NCBI GenBank assembly: GCA_003228395.1
Contig: QIDJ01000374.1
Coordinates: 1 to 16,364, forward strand
Direction: 5' to 3'
Length of the DNA: 16,364 nt
DNA from: Flammeovirgaceae bacterium
Lineage (GTDB): Bacteria > Bacteroidota > Bacteroidia > Cytophagales > Cyclobacteriaceae
Position 1 is the first letter of the stretch, and each line of letters opens with the position of its first letter. A program made the translations under genes and the position numbers. The notes beneath the pieces are model-generated. The model had not been told where the DNA came from and made no database searches. It saw only the letters and a program-made list of their open reading frames with translations. Below are positions 7,299 through 15,958 of the stretch, in pieces.

Positions 7299-9818
7299 TC
7301 AGCTATCATTTTCTTCGTCATCGTTATTTTTTTCATCTATTACCTCATCCACATCTTCAATCTTTTCAATTTGCGCAACCGATGATATTTCATCATTTTC
7401 ATTCAGCCTGATCAGTCGCACGCCCTGTGTGGCACGTCCCATAACCCTCACTTTACCCACTTCAAACCGAATGATTATACCCGACTTGTTTATTATCATA
7501 AGGTCATCACTATCAACCACTTCCTTAATAGCCACCAGTGCACCGGTTTTTTCTGTTACATTCATGGCTTTCACTCCTTTTCCTCCCCGTCTTGTTATCC
7601 GGTATTCTCCCACGGCGCTTCGTTTTCCATACCCCTTTTCGGACACCACAAGCAGGGTGGCATCTTCTCTTGCAACACATACCATGCCAATCACTTTTTC
7701 ATTATCGATACGTATTCCACGTACACCGGCAGCAGTTCGACCCATTGGGCGCACTTCCGACTCATGGAAATGAATAGCCCTTCCGCTGCTTACCGCAATG
7801 ATGATGTGGTTGTTGCCATTGGTCATTTTTACTCTTAGCAAGCGATCACCCGGGTTGATAGTGATGGCGTTAATTCCGTTTTGACGGGGTCTCGAATAAG
7901 CTTCGAGCGTGGTTTTTTTGATGGTACCTCCTTCGGTACACATTACCAGATAATTGTTATTTATATAATCCTCATCATCCAGTGTTTTTACATTAATAAC
8001 CGCCCGGACTTTGTCTGTGGGCTCAATGTTTATTAGATTCTGAATTGCCCGGCCTTTGCTGGTTTTGCTTCCTTCAGGCAAAGCCCAAACTTTAATCCAG
8101 AACACCTTGCCGTTTTCAGTGAAGATAAGCAGGTAATTATGTGCAGAAGCAACAAATAAGTGCTCTGTAAAGTCATCCTCTTTAGTGATTACTCCTCTCG
8201 AACCAACACCGCCCCGGCCCTGGGTACGGTAATCCACCAGCGGTGTGCGTTTGATATATCCCTCATGTGAAATGGTTATTACCATATCCTCGTCAGGAAT
8301 CATGTCCTCAGCAGAGAAGTCTTCAGCTGAATGAACAATATCTGTTCTGCGCTCGTCTCCGTAACGGTCGCTCATTTCATCGAGCTCCTCCTTGATAATA
8401 TCCATTCGCCTGTCTTTATTATCAAGAATGTCTTTGAGGTCGGTGATCAGCTTTTGAATTTCCTCGTATTCTTTTTGAATTTTTTCTCTTTCGAGTCCGG
8501 TAAGGCGCTGCAGACGCATTTCCAGGATGGCTTTTGCCTGGATATCTGAAAGCTCGAATTTTTTTATAAGCCCCAGCTTTGCCACTTCCGGATCTCTTGA
8601 TCCGCGAATCAAAGCAATGATTTCATCGATATTGTCCAACGCAATGAGGTACCCCTCAAGTATGTGGGCTCTTTTTTCTGCTTCCTGAAGTTCGTACTTC
8701 GTACGGCGTACTACCACTTCGTGGCGGTGCTTAACAAAATATTTAATCAGGTCTTTCAGGTTCAGGGTGTGTGGCCTCCCCTTCACAAGCGCTACGTTAT
8801 TCACGCTGAACGAAGCTTGTAACTGCGTATATTTAAACAGGTTGTTAAGAACGATATTGGGTATAGCGTCTTTTTTCAGGTCAAAAACAATGCGCATCCC
8901 TTCGCGGTCAGATTCATCCCTGATATCTGAAATCCCCTCTAAACGCTTTTCATTTACAAGTGCGGCAGATTTTTCGATAAGCGCCGCTTTATTTACCATA
9001 TAGGGGATTTCCGATACGATAATCTGTTCTTTCCCTGTTTTTTTAGTTTCAAAATGGGTTTTACTCCGGAGAATTATGCGCCCTCTGCCGGTTTCAAATG
9101 CTTGTTTTACACCCTGATATCCGTAAATAGTGGCGCCGGTGGGGAAATCAGGAGCAGTGATATATTTCATCAGGTCGCTGATTTCAATATCGTTGTTTTC
9201 GATATAGGCTTTTATACCTGCCACTACTTCCTTAAGATTGTGGGGCGCCATGTTGGTAGCCATACCTACGGCAATTCCTGAAGATCCGTTTAGAAGCAGA
9301 TTCGGTATTTTAGACGGAAGAACGGTGGGTTCTTTGGTAGAGTCATCGTAATTAGGTTGAAAATCTACCGTTTCTTTGTTAATGTCATACAGTAATTCTT
9401 CTGCAATCCGTTTTAGCCGTGCTTCAGTATATCGCATGGCAGCAGGCGAATCTCCATCTACCGAGCCGAAATTGCCTTGCCCGTCAACCAGCGGATAACG
9501 AAGCGACCATGGTTGCGCCATTCGTACCATGGTGTCATACACTGCGGTATCACCGTGCGGATGATATTTACCTAATACATCTCCAACAATTCTTGCACAT
9601 TTCTTGTAGGATTTGTTGTAGTTCACACCAAGCTCATCCATGCCATAGAGGATGCGCCGGTGTACGGGTTTTAATCCGTCGCGAACATCCGGAAGCGCCC
9701 TTGAAATAATAACCGACATCGAGTAATCGATGTAGGCGCTTCGCATTTCATCTTCAATATTTATGGGAATAATACCCTGTCTTCCCGGGGTAAAATTTTC
9801 TTGCTGATCGTCAGCCAT
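7299..9818 (-). CDS. gyrA: DNA gyrase subunit A
   Basis: This 839-residue protein is the breakage-reunion subunit of DNA gyrase, which together with GyrB introduces negative supercoils. The N-terminal winged-helix/tower domain has the quinolone-resistance region [20 protein letters not shown] (86-105), the active-site tyrosine Y130 in MRYTEARL, and the conserved [19 protein letters not shown] at 171-189. The tower and coiled coil run to about 500, followed by the C-terminal pinwheel (about 510-815) with repeated blades. T91 occupies the E. coli Ser83 position and D95 the Asp87 position, as in naturally Thr-bearing species. A TRRGGKG GyrA-box-like motif sits at 742-748 in a late blade, while blade 1 carries the degenerate QGRGGVG (533-539). 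The tail (818-839) is strongly acidic. A gyrA rather than parC identity rests on the full-length six-blade domain with a GyrA box. A promoter is not clear. Confidence 0.98.
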   Translation of the reverse strand: MADDQQENFTPGRQGIIPINIEDEMRSAYIDYSMSVIISRALPDVRDGLKPVHRRILYGMDELGVNYNKSYKKCARIVGDVLGKYHPHGDTAVYDTMVRMAQPWSLRYPLVDGQGNFGSVDGDSPAAMRYTEARLKRIAEELLYDINKETVDFQPNYDDSTKEPTVLPSKIPNLLLNGSSGIAVGMATNMAPHNLKEVVAGIKAYIENNDIEISDLMKYITAPDFPTGATIYGYQGVKQAFETGRGRIILRSKTHFETKKTGKEQIIVSEIPYMVNKAALIEKSAALVNEKRLEGISDIRDESDREGMRIVFDLKKDAIPNIVLNNLFKYTQLQASFSVNNVALVKGRPHTLNLKDLIKYFVKHRHEVVVRRTKYELQEAEKRAHILEGYLIALDNIDEIIALIRGSRDPEVAKLGLIKKFELSDIQAKAILEMRLQRLTGLEREKIQKEYEEIQKLITDLKDILDNKDRRMDIIKEELDEMSDRYGDERRTDIVHSAEDFSAEDMIPDEDMVITISHEGYIKRTPLVDYRTQGRGGVGSRGVITKEDDFTEHLFVASAHNYLLIFTENGKVFWIKVWALPEGSKTSKGRAIQNLINIEPTDKVRAVINVKTLDDEDYINNNYLVMCTEGGTIKKTTLEAYSRPRQNGINAITINPGDRLLRVKMTNGNNHIIIAVSSGRAIHFHESEVRPMGRTAAGVRGIRIDNEKVIGMVCVAREDATLLVVSEKGYGKRSAVGEYRITRRGGKGVKAMNVTEKTGALVAIKEVVDSDDLMIINKSGIIIRFEVGKVRVMGRATQGVRLIRLNENDEISSVAQIEKIEDVDEVIDEKNNDDEENDS

Positions 9819-9922
9819 ACTACAGATTATAAAGCACTAAAAAACAGACCTGCAAGGTACATAAGAATTTTCATTTTTACACGAATTCCGCGCCCTTTCA
9901 GAACGCATTTTGCTGCCTGTAT

Positions 9923-11050
9923 TTAATACGGATTTATCTTCCGTCTATTCTTTCTTTTATGCTTGATTAGTTGTGGATAGTTCTGCCCGTAATTGGGGTC
10001 CTGCCACTTCCAGATCGGGTGTACTTTGCTTCTGTATTCTTTTCCGTCATGTACGTGGTTCATTTGTATGTGGCACCCCGGCACCGGACATCTGGGCATT
10101 ACGGGCATCCTGATCGTAGCGCCAAACTGCACATACAAGGTAGGCTGCCTGTGATTTACTGTAAGGCCTGACTCAGGAACAGTAAGCGTGTATGCTTTCC
10201 ATTCTACAGCAGGTCGCACAAAAACTTTAAAATATTCTGACAGTGATCTCTCAATTGTATAGCCAAAATTAAAGTATAAGCCACTCGATATCAGGTCTTT
10301 ATTAAAATGTTTACCCCGGTTAATTTTTCCAAATTGCAAATCTGCAATCATTTTATATTGCCATGATTCATACGTGGTAATACCTACAAAACCAAAGTAT
10401 TTCTTGAAGAATGCAATGGAGAAATCAGTGCGAAAACTACGCAATGAATTCTTTAATGCGGTTGGATTGAAACGGCTCATTTTGTGTAATTCCATGCTGA
10501 CACCCCCTCCGATACGGTACCTGTCAACATCGATGCTAACCATGACTGTGAACGGTATGTTATGAGCAATACTTTTATAACCGAGTTTAACGGAATCAGA
10601 TCCTATTTTCAGGTCTCCGGGAAATACAGGAATTCCGTTTGTAATAATCGGAGAGGACAACGAATCAACCGGGATCAACAGGCCGCTAAATCCCTGCACA
10701 TTATTCACCCAATTATTATAAACAGAAGGTAATGTATCACGGTCAATAAACGCCTGATCAAACAGGAATACACCATTGCCATTTGCCGGTTGGTAAATGC
10801 CAAATCCTTTCAGGTTATGACTGTAAAAGGTGGCACCATACCCCGTAGAAACCCCCAGGGTAAATTGCGATAAAAATGCAGTAAATATATTACCCCCTGA
10901 TTTGTAGCTTTTCTTTGTTTTTGACTTGCCTTCACGCTGCACTTTGTCCGGTTGTTCGTCGGGTATTTCAACCTGTTCCTCTTGTGCCACACCGGTAACA
11001 GTTATGACGCAAAAAAGAAGAAATACCGATATGAAAACAAGCCTGTTCAA
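9923..11050 (-). CDS. Exported envelope protein with Cys/His-rich basic C-terminal tail (unknown function)
   Basis: The protein has 375 residues. Residues 1-22 form a signal peptide (VFISVFLLFCVITVTG core, cleavage near GVAQ), followed by an acidic then Lys-rich linker (23-50). From about 55 to 315 there are alternating aromatic and polar stretches, such as FTLGVSTGYGATFYSHNL, LISSGLYFNFGYTIERSL and PTLYVQFGATIRM. These look like outer-membrane beta strands, so I infer a small beta-barrel or barrel-like surface protein. The end is unlike a barrel: C321-PVPG-C326-H327 with H332 and H334 close by, then a tail with PIWKWQDPNYGQNYP and a cluster of Lys and Arg ending NRRKINPY. The Cys/His spacing could bind a metal, or the two cysteines could form a disulfide. 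I recall similar tails in uncharacterised Bacteroidota proteins but no function. It lies 104 nt upstream of gyrA. Confidence 0.82.
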   Translation of the reverse strand: MNRLVFISVFLLFCVITVTGVAQEEQVEIPDEQPDKVQREGKSKTKKSYKSGGNIFTAFLSQFTLGVSTGYGATFYSHNLKGFGIYQPANGNGVFLFDQAFIDRDTLPSVYNNWVNNVQGFSGLLIPVDSLSSPIITNGIPVFPGDLKIGSDSVKLGYKSIAHNIPFTVMVSIDVDRYRIGGGVSMELHKMSRFNPTALKNSLRSFRTDFSIAFFKKYFGFVGITTYESWQYKMIADLQFGKINRGKHFNKDLISSGLYFNFGYTIERSLSEYFKVFVRPAVEWKAYTLTVPESGLTVNHRQPTLYVQFGATIRMPVMPRCPVPGCHIQMNHVHDGKEYRSKVHPIWKWQDPNYGQNYPQLIKHKRKNRRKINPY

Positions 11051-11115
11051 TGTGTTTAGTTACGTAAGATGTAATGCTGCCGGGAATATGTAGAAACAGA
11101 TTGCATGAGGCAAGT

Positions 11116-11736
11116 TTAATCCGTTACCTGGTGTGTTGCACAAAAGTGTCTGAAAACAGGCACTTTTTTAAGATTGAGCTTATTTCCAACATCAATCATT
11201 CGCTCGTACTCCTTCCGGGCTAATTTTCTTGATTCTACATTCAGAATATCATCGTCTTCAGTACAAAAGAATGATGCTAAAAACCGCACAAATCCATAAG
11301 GCGCCTTAAGCACTTCTTTCCTGAATGTGTCGGCTGTTAAATCTTCATCAGCAATATCCTGGTAAATGATGGAGTCAAAATCAAGGGCTGTATTCATAAC
11401 GCTTCGGAGTAAGGCGAAAAACTTCTCTTCCCATTGATCATAATGCTCAATCAAATGCCCCATAGCTATTACTACCGGATCCTTCTTCCAAAAATAACCT
11501 CCTTTGGATAGCTTTCGCGCTCTTTTATTTAAGGCCAGTTCTTCAAACAAACTCACATTTTTATCGGCAAGAGCAATGCTGACAGCCGGAGTTAAAAGTA
11601 CAAGTGACAAAAAATCATGATCGCTTATTTCCATAAATTTGGCTTCATTGCGTACAAAGTCCTTTTTTAATTCAATAACTGCGTTTTCGATGTCTTTATT
11701 TTCTAACATCAAACCAACCTCATTTTCTGTAAACAT
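11116..11736 (-). CDS. Conserved-looking cytoplasmic protein of unknown function
   Basis: This is a 206-residue protein with no signal peptide or membrane segment. The sequence reads as mostly alpha-helical with alternating charge: an amphipathic N-terminal third (MLENKDIENAVIELKKDFVR), a hydrophobic patch FLSLVLLTPAVSIALADK, a Lys/Arg-rich loop around RARKLSKGGYFWKKDP, and FVRFLASFFCTEDDDIL near residue 160. I do not recognise the family, and no catalytic motif is visible. The coding assignment rests on length, codon use like its neighbours and an intact frame. A weak promoter lies 27 nt upstream, and the next gene starts 65 nt after its stop, so it may lead a short transcript with the Cys/His-tailed envelope protein. 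Met10 is an alternative start. Confidence 0.75.
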   Translation of the reverse strand: MFTENEVGLMLENKDIENAVIELKKDFVRNEAKFMEISDHDFLSLVLLTPAVSIALADKNVSLFEELALNKRARKLSKGGYFWKKDPVVIAMGHLIEHYDQWEEKFFALLRSVMNTALDFDSIIYQDIADEDLTADTFRKEVLKAPYGFVRFLASFFCTEDDDILNVESRKLARKEYERMIDVGNKLNLKKVPVFRHFCATHQVTD

Positions 11737-11762
11737 TGGCAGTTTTATTTATTTCGGCGACT

Positions 11763-11793
11763 TAAATATAGTAAAAGTAACCCGTTGAGTAAA
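11763..11793 (-). promoter_or_regulatory. Weak candidate promoter of the 206-residue protein gene
   Basis: On the minus strand TTTA (11790-11793), a 19-nt spacer and TATATTTA (11763-11770) match the Bacteroidota consensus except for the final G of each box. The implied leader is about 20 nt. AT-rich surroundings make chance matches likely. Confidence 0.35.
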
Positions 11794-11842
11794 TTATTAT
11801 TGAATTAATGCTATTAATTTATGGCAAACGCTATATCAATTC

Positions 11843-11859
11843 TCCTCTTACAAAGAGGA
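11843..11859. repeat. Short perfect hairpin in the non-coding gap
   Basis: TCCTCTT and AAGAGGA are 7-bp arms with a 3-nt loop. On the minus strand it would come about 100 nt before the start of the 206-residue protein gene. There is no T-run, so the role is unclear: mRNA leader structure or protein site. Confidence 0.35.
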
Positions 11860-11884
11860 CTTAACATGAACCTGCATTGTTCGG

Positions 11885-12099
11885 TTTGCCCTGTAAAAGG
11901 TTTATCCAGATGTGACCGGGTATTCTGCGCAGGTGAAACTTAGCGCATTATTACATCAGGGCACGGAAGAAACCGCCTTCGCCTATCGGCTATGGCGGTT
12001 GGAAACTTCCGCGCCAGGGCAAAATAATATGGATGCTTCTGTGCGGGCAGACGTATCCTTAAGTTACAGGATTATAAATGGCAATAAATTACAGGGCAA
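11885..12099. mobile_element. Possible MITE-like miniature inverted-repeat element
   Basis: The 377-bp gap 11737-12113 has no convincing gene. Within it TTGCCCTGTAA (11886-11896) and TTACAGGGCAA (12089-12099) are perfect 11-bp inverted repeats about 190 bp apart. TCGG lies just outside on both sides (11881-11884 and 12100-12103, with one extra T on the left), as a 4-bp target duplication would. Two further CAGGGCA copies occur inside (11957-11963, 12015-12021). The interior is visibly richer in G and C than the AT-rich flanks. This fits a non-autonomous insertion, but also a structured RNA or chance. No transposase fragment is seen. Confidence 0.35.
11971..12000. repeat. Hairpin inside the MITE-like element
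   Basis: AACCGCC and GGCGGTT form a perfect 7-bp stem. Inside it GCC and GGC give a further 3-bp stem around a 4-nt loop, with a symmetric 3x3 internal loop between. On the minus strand TTCTTCC follows, so it might weakly terminate transcripts from the 161-residue protein gene, or be the fold of the inserted element. Confidence 0.45.
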
Positions 12100-12113
12100 T
12101 CGGGCAACTAATG

Positions 12114-12599
12114 CTAGTCGGCTTTCACTTTTGCTTTAGATAATGAGACAGCAATTGAATCATACCTGGATTTTAAGCCTGCATCCGATTTCAACATGTT
12201 CTTGATTTTCTTGTAGGTTTTACCACTATCGCCCACCATTTTTGTAGCTAATTCGGAGTTCACCGTTTTGATCGATGCAATCCTTGTACTTTTAAAATCA
12301 TCGATCTGCTTTAAAAACTGAATTTCCCAATCTTTGGCTTCAATGGCCTGAAGCTTTGCTTCGTCACCTTTGGTTACAGCAAGCTCTTTATACCGTTGAC
12401 CGGTCATTCCCTCCTGGGCTTTGATGACTTTATTTACCTCTGTACTAATGTCTTTTTTCATCAGGTTTATCACTTCCTGCATTATCGCATAACGGTACAA
12501 CTGGTCATCCGTAATCTCTGTTTCATCCTGTGCAAACACACCGGCAGATATCATGCTCAACATGCAAACCGCTGCCATAAATTTCATTAACTTCATCAT
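12114..12599 (-). CDS. Small exported helical protein (DUF4168-like at best)
   Basis: This is a 161-residue protein with a clear signal peptide (MMKLMKFMAAVCMLSMISAG, cleavage after VFA at residue 23), so the mature form is periplasmic, about 138 residues. The mature part is charged and helical throughout: ITDDQLYRYAIMQEVINLMK, then Lys/Glu-rich helices with KLQAIEAKDWEIQFLKQIDD, and an end rich in Lys. The pattern ITDDQLxxYA resembles the start of DUF4168-type proteins, but I would not assign it. No cysteine remains after the signal. It sits between the TonB receptor gene (275 nt upstream) and a 377-bp non-coding gap, so it is probably transcribed alone. A perfect dyad lies 29 nt before its start. 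Confidence 0.8.
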   Translation of the reverse strand: MMKLMKFMAAVCMLSMISAGVFAQDETEITDDQLYRYAIMQEVINLMKKDISTEVNKVIKAQEGMTGQRYKELAVTKGDEAKLQAIEAKDWEIQFLKQIDDFKSTRIASIKTVNSELATKMVGDSGKTYKKIKNMLKSDAGLKSRYDSIAVSLSKAKVKAD

Positions 12600-12627
12600 A
12601 AATTATTACGTTTAAATTTTTGTTAAA

Positions 12628-12643
12628 GTATGTTAGAACATAC
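12628..12643. promoter_or_regulatory. Inverted repeat before the small exported protein gene
   Basis: GTATGTT and AACATAC are perfect 7-bp arms around a 2-nt centre, 29 nt upstream of the start codon at 12599. The position suits a regulator site at or near the transcript start. I could not place a convincing promoter beside it. Confidence 0.4.
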
Positions 12644-12753
12644 CGGTAAAATTATAAGCCCACAAAAGAAATGCATTTTAATCAAATTACAAATTCAAAA
12701 TCAGAAAATCATGCTTTTCCTGTTTTACGCAGTTTGTCAGATATCTTTCCTGA

Positions 12754-12770
12754 AGCATACTAAGTGTGCT
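12754..12770. promoter_or_regulatory. Imperfect 17-bp dyad in the gap after the TonB receptor gene
   Basis: AGCATACTAAGTGTGCT is symmetric around its central base except for one mismatched pair. It lies in the 275-bp gap 12600-12874, where no gene or terminator is otherwise evident. It could be an operator for the small exported protein gene. Confidence 0.25.
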
Positions 12771-12874
12771 ACGCGCAGGGCTAATGATTCATGCACCGTT
12801 AGTGCTCAATCAGCGTATATTAAATCATAATTTCCGATTGGATGTTCCTATGCGGGAAACAGTAGAAAAGCATC

Positions 12875-15250
12875 TTATTCAAAGCTGAAGGTCATTTTTA
12901 AGTTAAAAAACCGGTTTGTAAGGGTGTTGGGCACAGCGATAAAATTACCTGATAATTCCTGAAGCCAGGTATATGAAATGGTGTTTTCGATACCGAATAA
13001 ATTTAAAATTTCAAGGCTGAGCCAGATACTTTCCAATCTGGAAGCGCCTGTAAGAAAAAATATTTTTGAGAAACCAACATCTACCCGCTGGTATGTGTCA
13101 CCGTTAAATACGCTTCTGTTTTCAAGGTCGCCTGGCGGGCCAAATGGCAGTCCGCTCCCATAAATAAAGCCCAGGTTCACCCGCATGCTCGGATTATCAG
13201 GCAGATGATCCTCAAAAAAGGCCGAAACAGTAAAATGCTGATCGGAAGGCCTTCGTACATAGCCCCGGTCGTCATTACTGAGATCTTCGCGTGTACTAAG
13301 CAGCCCCAGACCGAACCAGCTTTCAGTACCGGGTATAAATTCTCCGCTGATTCGCATATCCATTCCGGCGGCATAGGCAATGGCCAGATTTTCACCATAA
13401 TACCTGATACGCACGTTATCTATATCATACGGGATAACGTCCCATAGATATTTATAGTAAAGTTCAGCAGTCCACTTAAAAGGGCGTTCCCAGAGCAGGA
13501 AATTGTGATCCAGGCCTGCAATCATGTGTAACGACTGCTGGGCTTTTACATTCAGGTTTACCTCTCCATTAAAATCCCGCAGTTCCCTGTATAGCGGCTG
13601 TTGCTGGTACAGACCTACAGCCGCTTTAAAAATATAGTCGCTGTTCCATGCAGGTTGTATCGAATATTGCATTCGCGGGCTCAGAAGCCATTGCTGATTC
13701 ATATCTCTGTACGAAAACCTAAGCCCATATACAAATTCCCCTGACTGCCCTGTTTTTACACTATGCTGAACAAAACCACCGGCTATGTTTGCGGTAATAC
13801 GGTTTGATGTAAAAACCCGGTTTTTAATCTCTGAAAAATCTGCAGAATCAATAAATGTATATTCTTCCAGGTAGTCGTCAAAATCATTAAATGAATAATC
13901 AAGTCCGAATTCAAAATAGTTATTACCGTCAAAGGCATACTCCGCTTTTACGTCCGCCATGAGCAACGTGCTTTCAAGCGTATTCCGTGCATGAAAAAAT
14001 TCCGTGCCTATGCCGCGTATTGAAACGCATTCGTTAAAAGAGGAGGAAGCCGGGTTCTTGTCCACGTCGCACAGGCGGTATCCGCCTTCTACATCGGAAT
14101 ATTCTTTTTCAAAGGATTTAACTCCTGAAACGGTAAATTTGATTATAAAATCATTGTTTAACTGATGTAATACATTGATTCCCGATTGCCAGGTATCGTA
14201 ATTAAGTGATTCCTGTCCTTCAAAAGCCACCAGAAAACGCAATGCGCTGCTAAATGTGCCAAATTCGGTTTCTCTTGTTTCGGGAATAACCTGATATCGA
14301 TTCTGCGCATAGGAAAACAACACCCCTATCTGAGTTCGTTCAGGATGTAGTTTACCTGCATTCAGGTTTACATAGCTTTGTATGTCGGTGAAGGTAGGAA
14401 AATATTCGCCGTTTACGTCAAACGTGTTCAGCAGATATTGCGACCTTTTATGCCTGGCGCCTATCAGGTATTGTAAACGGCGGTCAGATGTAATACCTTC
14501 GAGATAAGCTGACCCTCCCAATAACCCGAGAGTAACCGAGCCTTTTATTTCATCCGGCGTTTTATAATTTACATCAAGTACGGACGAAAGCTTATTACCA
14601 TAATGCGGCTGCCAGCCTCCTGCATAAAAACGGGCTTCTTTCACCAGATCCGTATTCACAAAGCTCAGGCCTTCCTGCCGTCCGGCACGTGCAAGAAAGG
14701 GACGGTATATCTGTATGTCATTAACGTAAATCAGGTTTTCCTCGAGGTTTCCTCCCCGTACACTGTAACCGGATGAGAGTTCATTGTTGGATACCACACC
14801 TGGCATCATAGTCAATATTTTTGTAAAGTCACCAAATGGAGATGGAAGCACCCTTGCGCTACGTGGGCTGATGGTAACCACACTTGATTCACGCCGTATG
14901 GTTTCAGAAACAATATCAACAGTTTTCAAAACCTGTACGGACTCTTTAAGAGTTGCATTCAGCGTTCTGGTTTCATTTTTATTTAGCTGCAAATCAAAAA
15001 AGATACTATCGTACCCGACAAATCGGAATACTACTGTTATTTGTCTGTTTGCAGGTACACTAAGCCGGTATCTCCCCTGCGAATCGGTATGTGTTCCGAG
15101 GCTGGTGCCTGCTAAATAAATATTTGCTTCCGATAAAGGGTTGCCCGTTTGAAAGGATGTCACTTTACCCATTATTACCGCTTGCTGTGCCACAGCAAGG
15201 CATCTGCTACTTAAGACAATGAGAAAAAATATGAATATTCTGTAAACCAT
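12875..15250 (-). CDS. TonB-dependent outer-membrane receptor with carboxypeptidase-like regulatory domain
   Basis: This 791-residue protein has a signal peptide at 1-21 (IFIFFLIVLSSRCLAVA). Residues 24-105 form the CarboxypepD_reg-like domain common in Bacteroidota receptors: AVIMGKVTSFQTGNPLSEAN, GTHTDSQGRYRLSVP and VVFRFVGYDS. The plug domain follows at about 135-230, with LTMMPGVVSNNELSSGYSVR, GGNLEENLIYVNDIQIYRP and YAGGWQPHYGNKLSSVLDVN. The remainder is the barrel, ending NLKMTFSFE. It should bring a TonB-energised ligand across the outer membrane. There is no SusD-like partner next door and the protein is shorter than typical SusC (about 1000 residues), so a polysaccharide role is less likely; the ligand is unknown. 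It starts 23 nt after the rpe stop codon and is almost certainly co-transcribed with rpe. Confidence 0.95.
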   Translation of the reverse strand: MVYRIFIFFLIVLSSRCLAVAQQAVIMGKVTSFQTGNPLSEANIYLAGTSLGTHTDSQGRYRLSVPANRQITVVFRFVGYDSIFFDLQLNKNETRTLNATLKESVQVLKTVDIVSETIRRESSVVTISPRSARVLPSPFGDFTKILTMMPGVVSNNELSSGYSVRGGNLEENLIYVNDIQIYRPFLARAGRQEGLSFVNTDLVKEARFYAGGWQPHYGNKLSSVLDVNYKTPDEIKGSVTLGLLGGSAYLEGITSDRRLQYLIGARHKRSQYLLNTFDVNGEYFPTFTDIQSYVNLNAGKLHPERTQIGVLFSYAQNRYQVIPETRETEFGTFSSALRFLVAFEGQESLNYDTWQSGINVLHQLNNDFIIKFTVSGVKSFEKEYSDVEGGYRLCDVDKNPASSSFNECVSIRGIGTEFFHARNTLESTLLMADVKAEYAFDGNNYFEFGLDYSFNDFDDYLEEYTFIDSADFSEIKNRVFTSNRITANIAGGFVQHSVKTGQSGEFVYGLRFSYRDMNQQWLLSPRMQYSIQPAWNSDYIFKAAVGLYQQQPLYRELRDFNGEVNLNVKAQQSLHMIAGLDHNFLLWERPFKWTAELYYKYLWDVIPYDIDNVRIRYYGENLAIAYAAGMDMRISGEFIPGTESWFGLGLLSTREDLSNDDRGYVRRPSDQHFTVSAFFEDHLPDNPSMRVNLGFIYGSGLPFGPPGDLENRSVFNGDTYQRVDVGFSKIFFLTGASRLESIWLSLEILNLFGIENTISYTWLQELSGNFIAVPNTLTNRFFNLKMTFSFE

Positions 15251-15273
15251 AAAACCGGTCGGGCTCCGGTAAA

Positions 15274-15927
15274 TTAAACGTTTTTCAGCCTGGAAATAGT
15301 ATCTGCCGGGTTTTCGGAGCGAAATACAAAACTTCCTGCAACCAGCACATCCGCTCCGGCATCAAGCAATTGCTTTGCATTATCAATAGTTACACCACCG
15401 TCCACTTCTATTTTTGTGCCGGCCCCTGCTTCGTCAATGATGTTGCGCAAGGCCCTCACCTTATCATAGGTACCATTGATAAAAGACTGACCACCAAATC
15501 CGGGGTTTACCGACATCAGGCAAACCAGGTCAATCTCATGAATGATATCCCGCAGCAGATTTACCCTGGTATGCGGATTTATGCCCACCCCTGCCTGTAC
15601 ACCCAGGTCTTTGAGTTGCTGAAGATTACGATGCAGATGCGGACATGCCTCATAATGGACGCTGATTATATCAGCGCCTGCATTTTTAAACTTTTCGACA
15701 TAGTTTTCAGGTTTTTCAATCATAAGGTGTACATCCAACGGCTTTTTTGCATACCTGTGGATGGCTTTGCACACGGGTATGCCAAAAGAAATATTGGGTA
15801 CAAAAACACCATCCATAACATCCACATGAATCCAGTCGGCTTCACTTGTGTTCAGCATTTCTACCTCGCTTTGTATGTTGGCAAAATCAGCGGCAAGAAT
15901 GGAAGGTGCGATAAACGGTGTTTTCAT
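15274..15927 (-). CDS. rpe: Ribulose-phosphate 3-epimerase
   Basis: This 217-residue TIM-barrel enzyme has the standard length for the family. It interconverts ribulose 5-phosphate and xylulose 5-phosphate in the cytosolic pentose phosphate pathway. Signatures are IAPSILAADF at the N-terminus, H34-V-D36-V-M38-D in WIHVDVMDGVFVPN (catalytic base and metal ligands), H67 in LDVHLMIEKPE, MSVNPGFGGQSFI at 138-150 (phosphate loop) and the second catalytic aspartate D176 in IEVDGGV. The C-terminal phosphate site ADVLVAGSFVF is present. All key residues are intact. A promoter and two hairpins precede it, and the TonB receptor gene follows after 23 nt. Pairing a sugar-phosphate enzyme with a receptor may simply reflect a shared promoter. 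Confidence 0.98.
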   Translation of the reverse strand: MKTPFIAPSILAADFANIQSEVEMLNTSEADWIHVDVMDGVFVPNISFGIPVCKAIHRYAKKPLDVHLMIEKPENYVEKFKNAGADIISVHYEACPHLHRNLQQLKDLGVQAGVGINPHTRVNLLRDIIHEIDLVCLMSVNPGFGGQSFINGTYDKVRALRNIIDEAGAGTKIEVDGGVTIDNAKQLLDAGADVLVAGSFVFRSENPADTISRLKNV

Positions 15928-15958
15928 CTGCGTTTTAACGTTTCAGGTTGCATATACC

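Noticed and set aside
7294..7773. Plus-strand open frame of 159 codons opposite the gyrA 3' end
   Set aside because: It is Ser/Thr/Ile-rich sequence created by the reverse complement of gyrA codons; no independent evidence.
9823..9855. Possible gyrA promoter: TTG, 21 nt, TATAATCTG
   Set aside because: The -7 box fits the Bacteroidota consensus poorly and would leave almost no leader before the ATG at 9818.
11051..11062. Short palindrome TTACGTAA before the envelope protein gene
   Set aside because: At 8 bp it is expected by chance in AT-rich spacer and has no supporting context.
11912..12139. Plus-strand 75-codon frame in the non-coding gap
   Set aside because: It is the only gap-spanning frame, but it overlaps the end of the 161-residue protein gene, shows no motif or leader, and is explained by the GC-richer repeat element.
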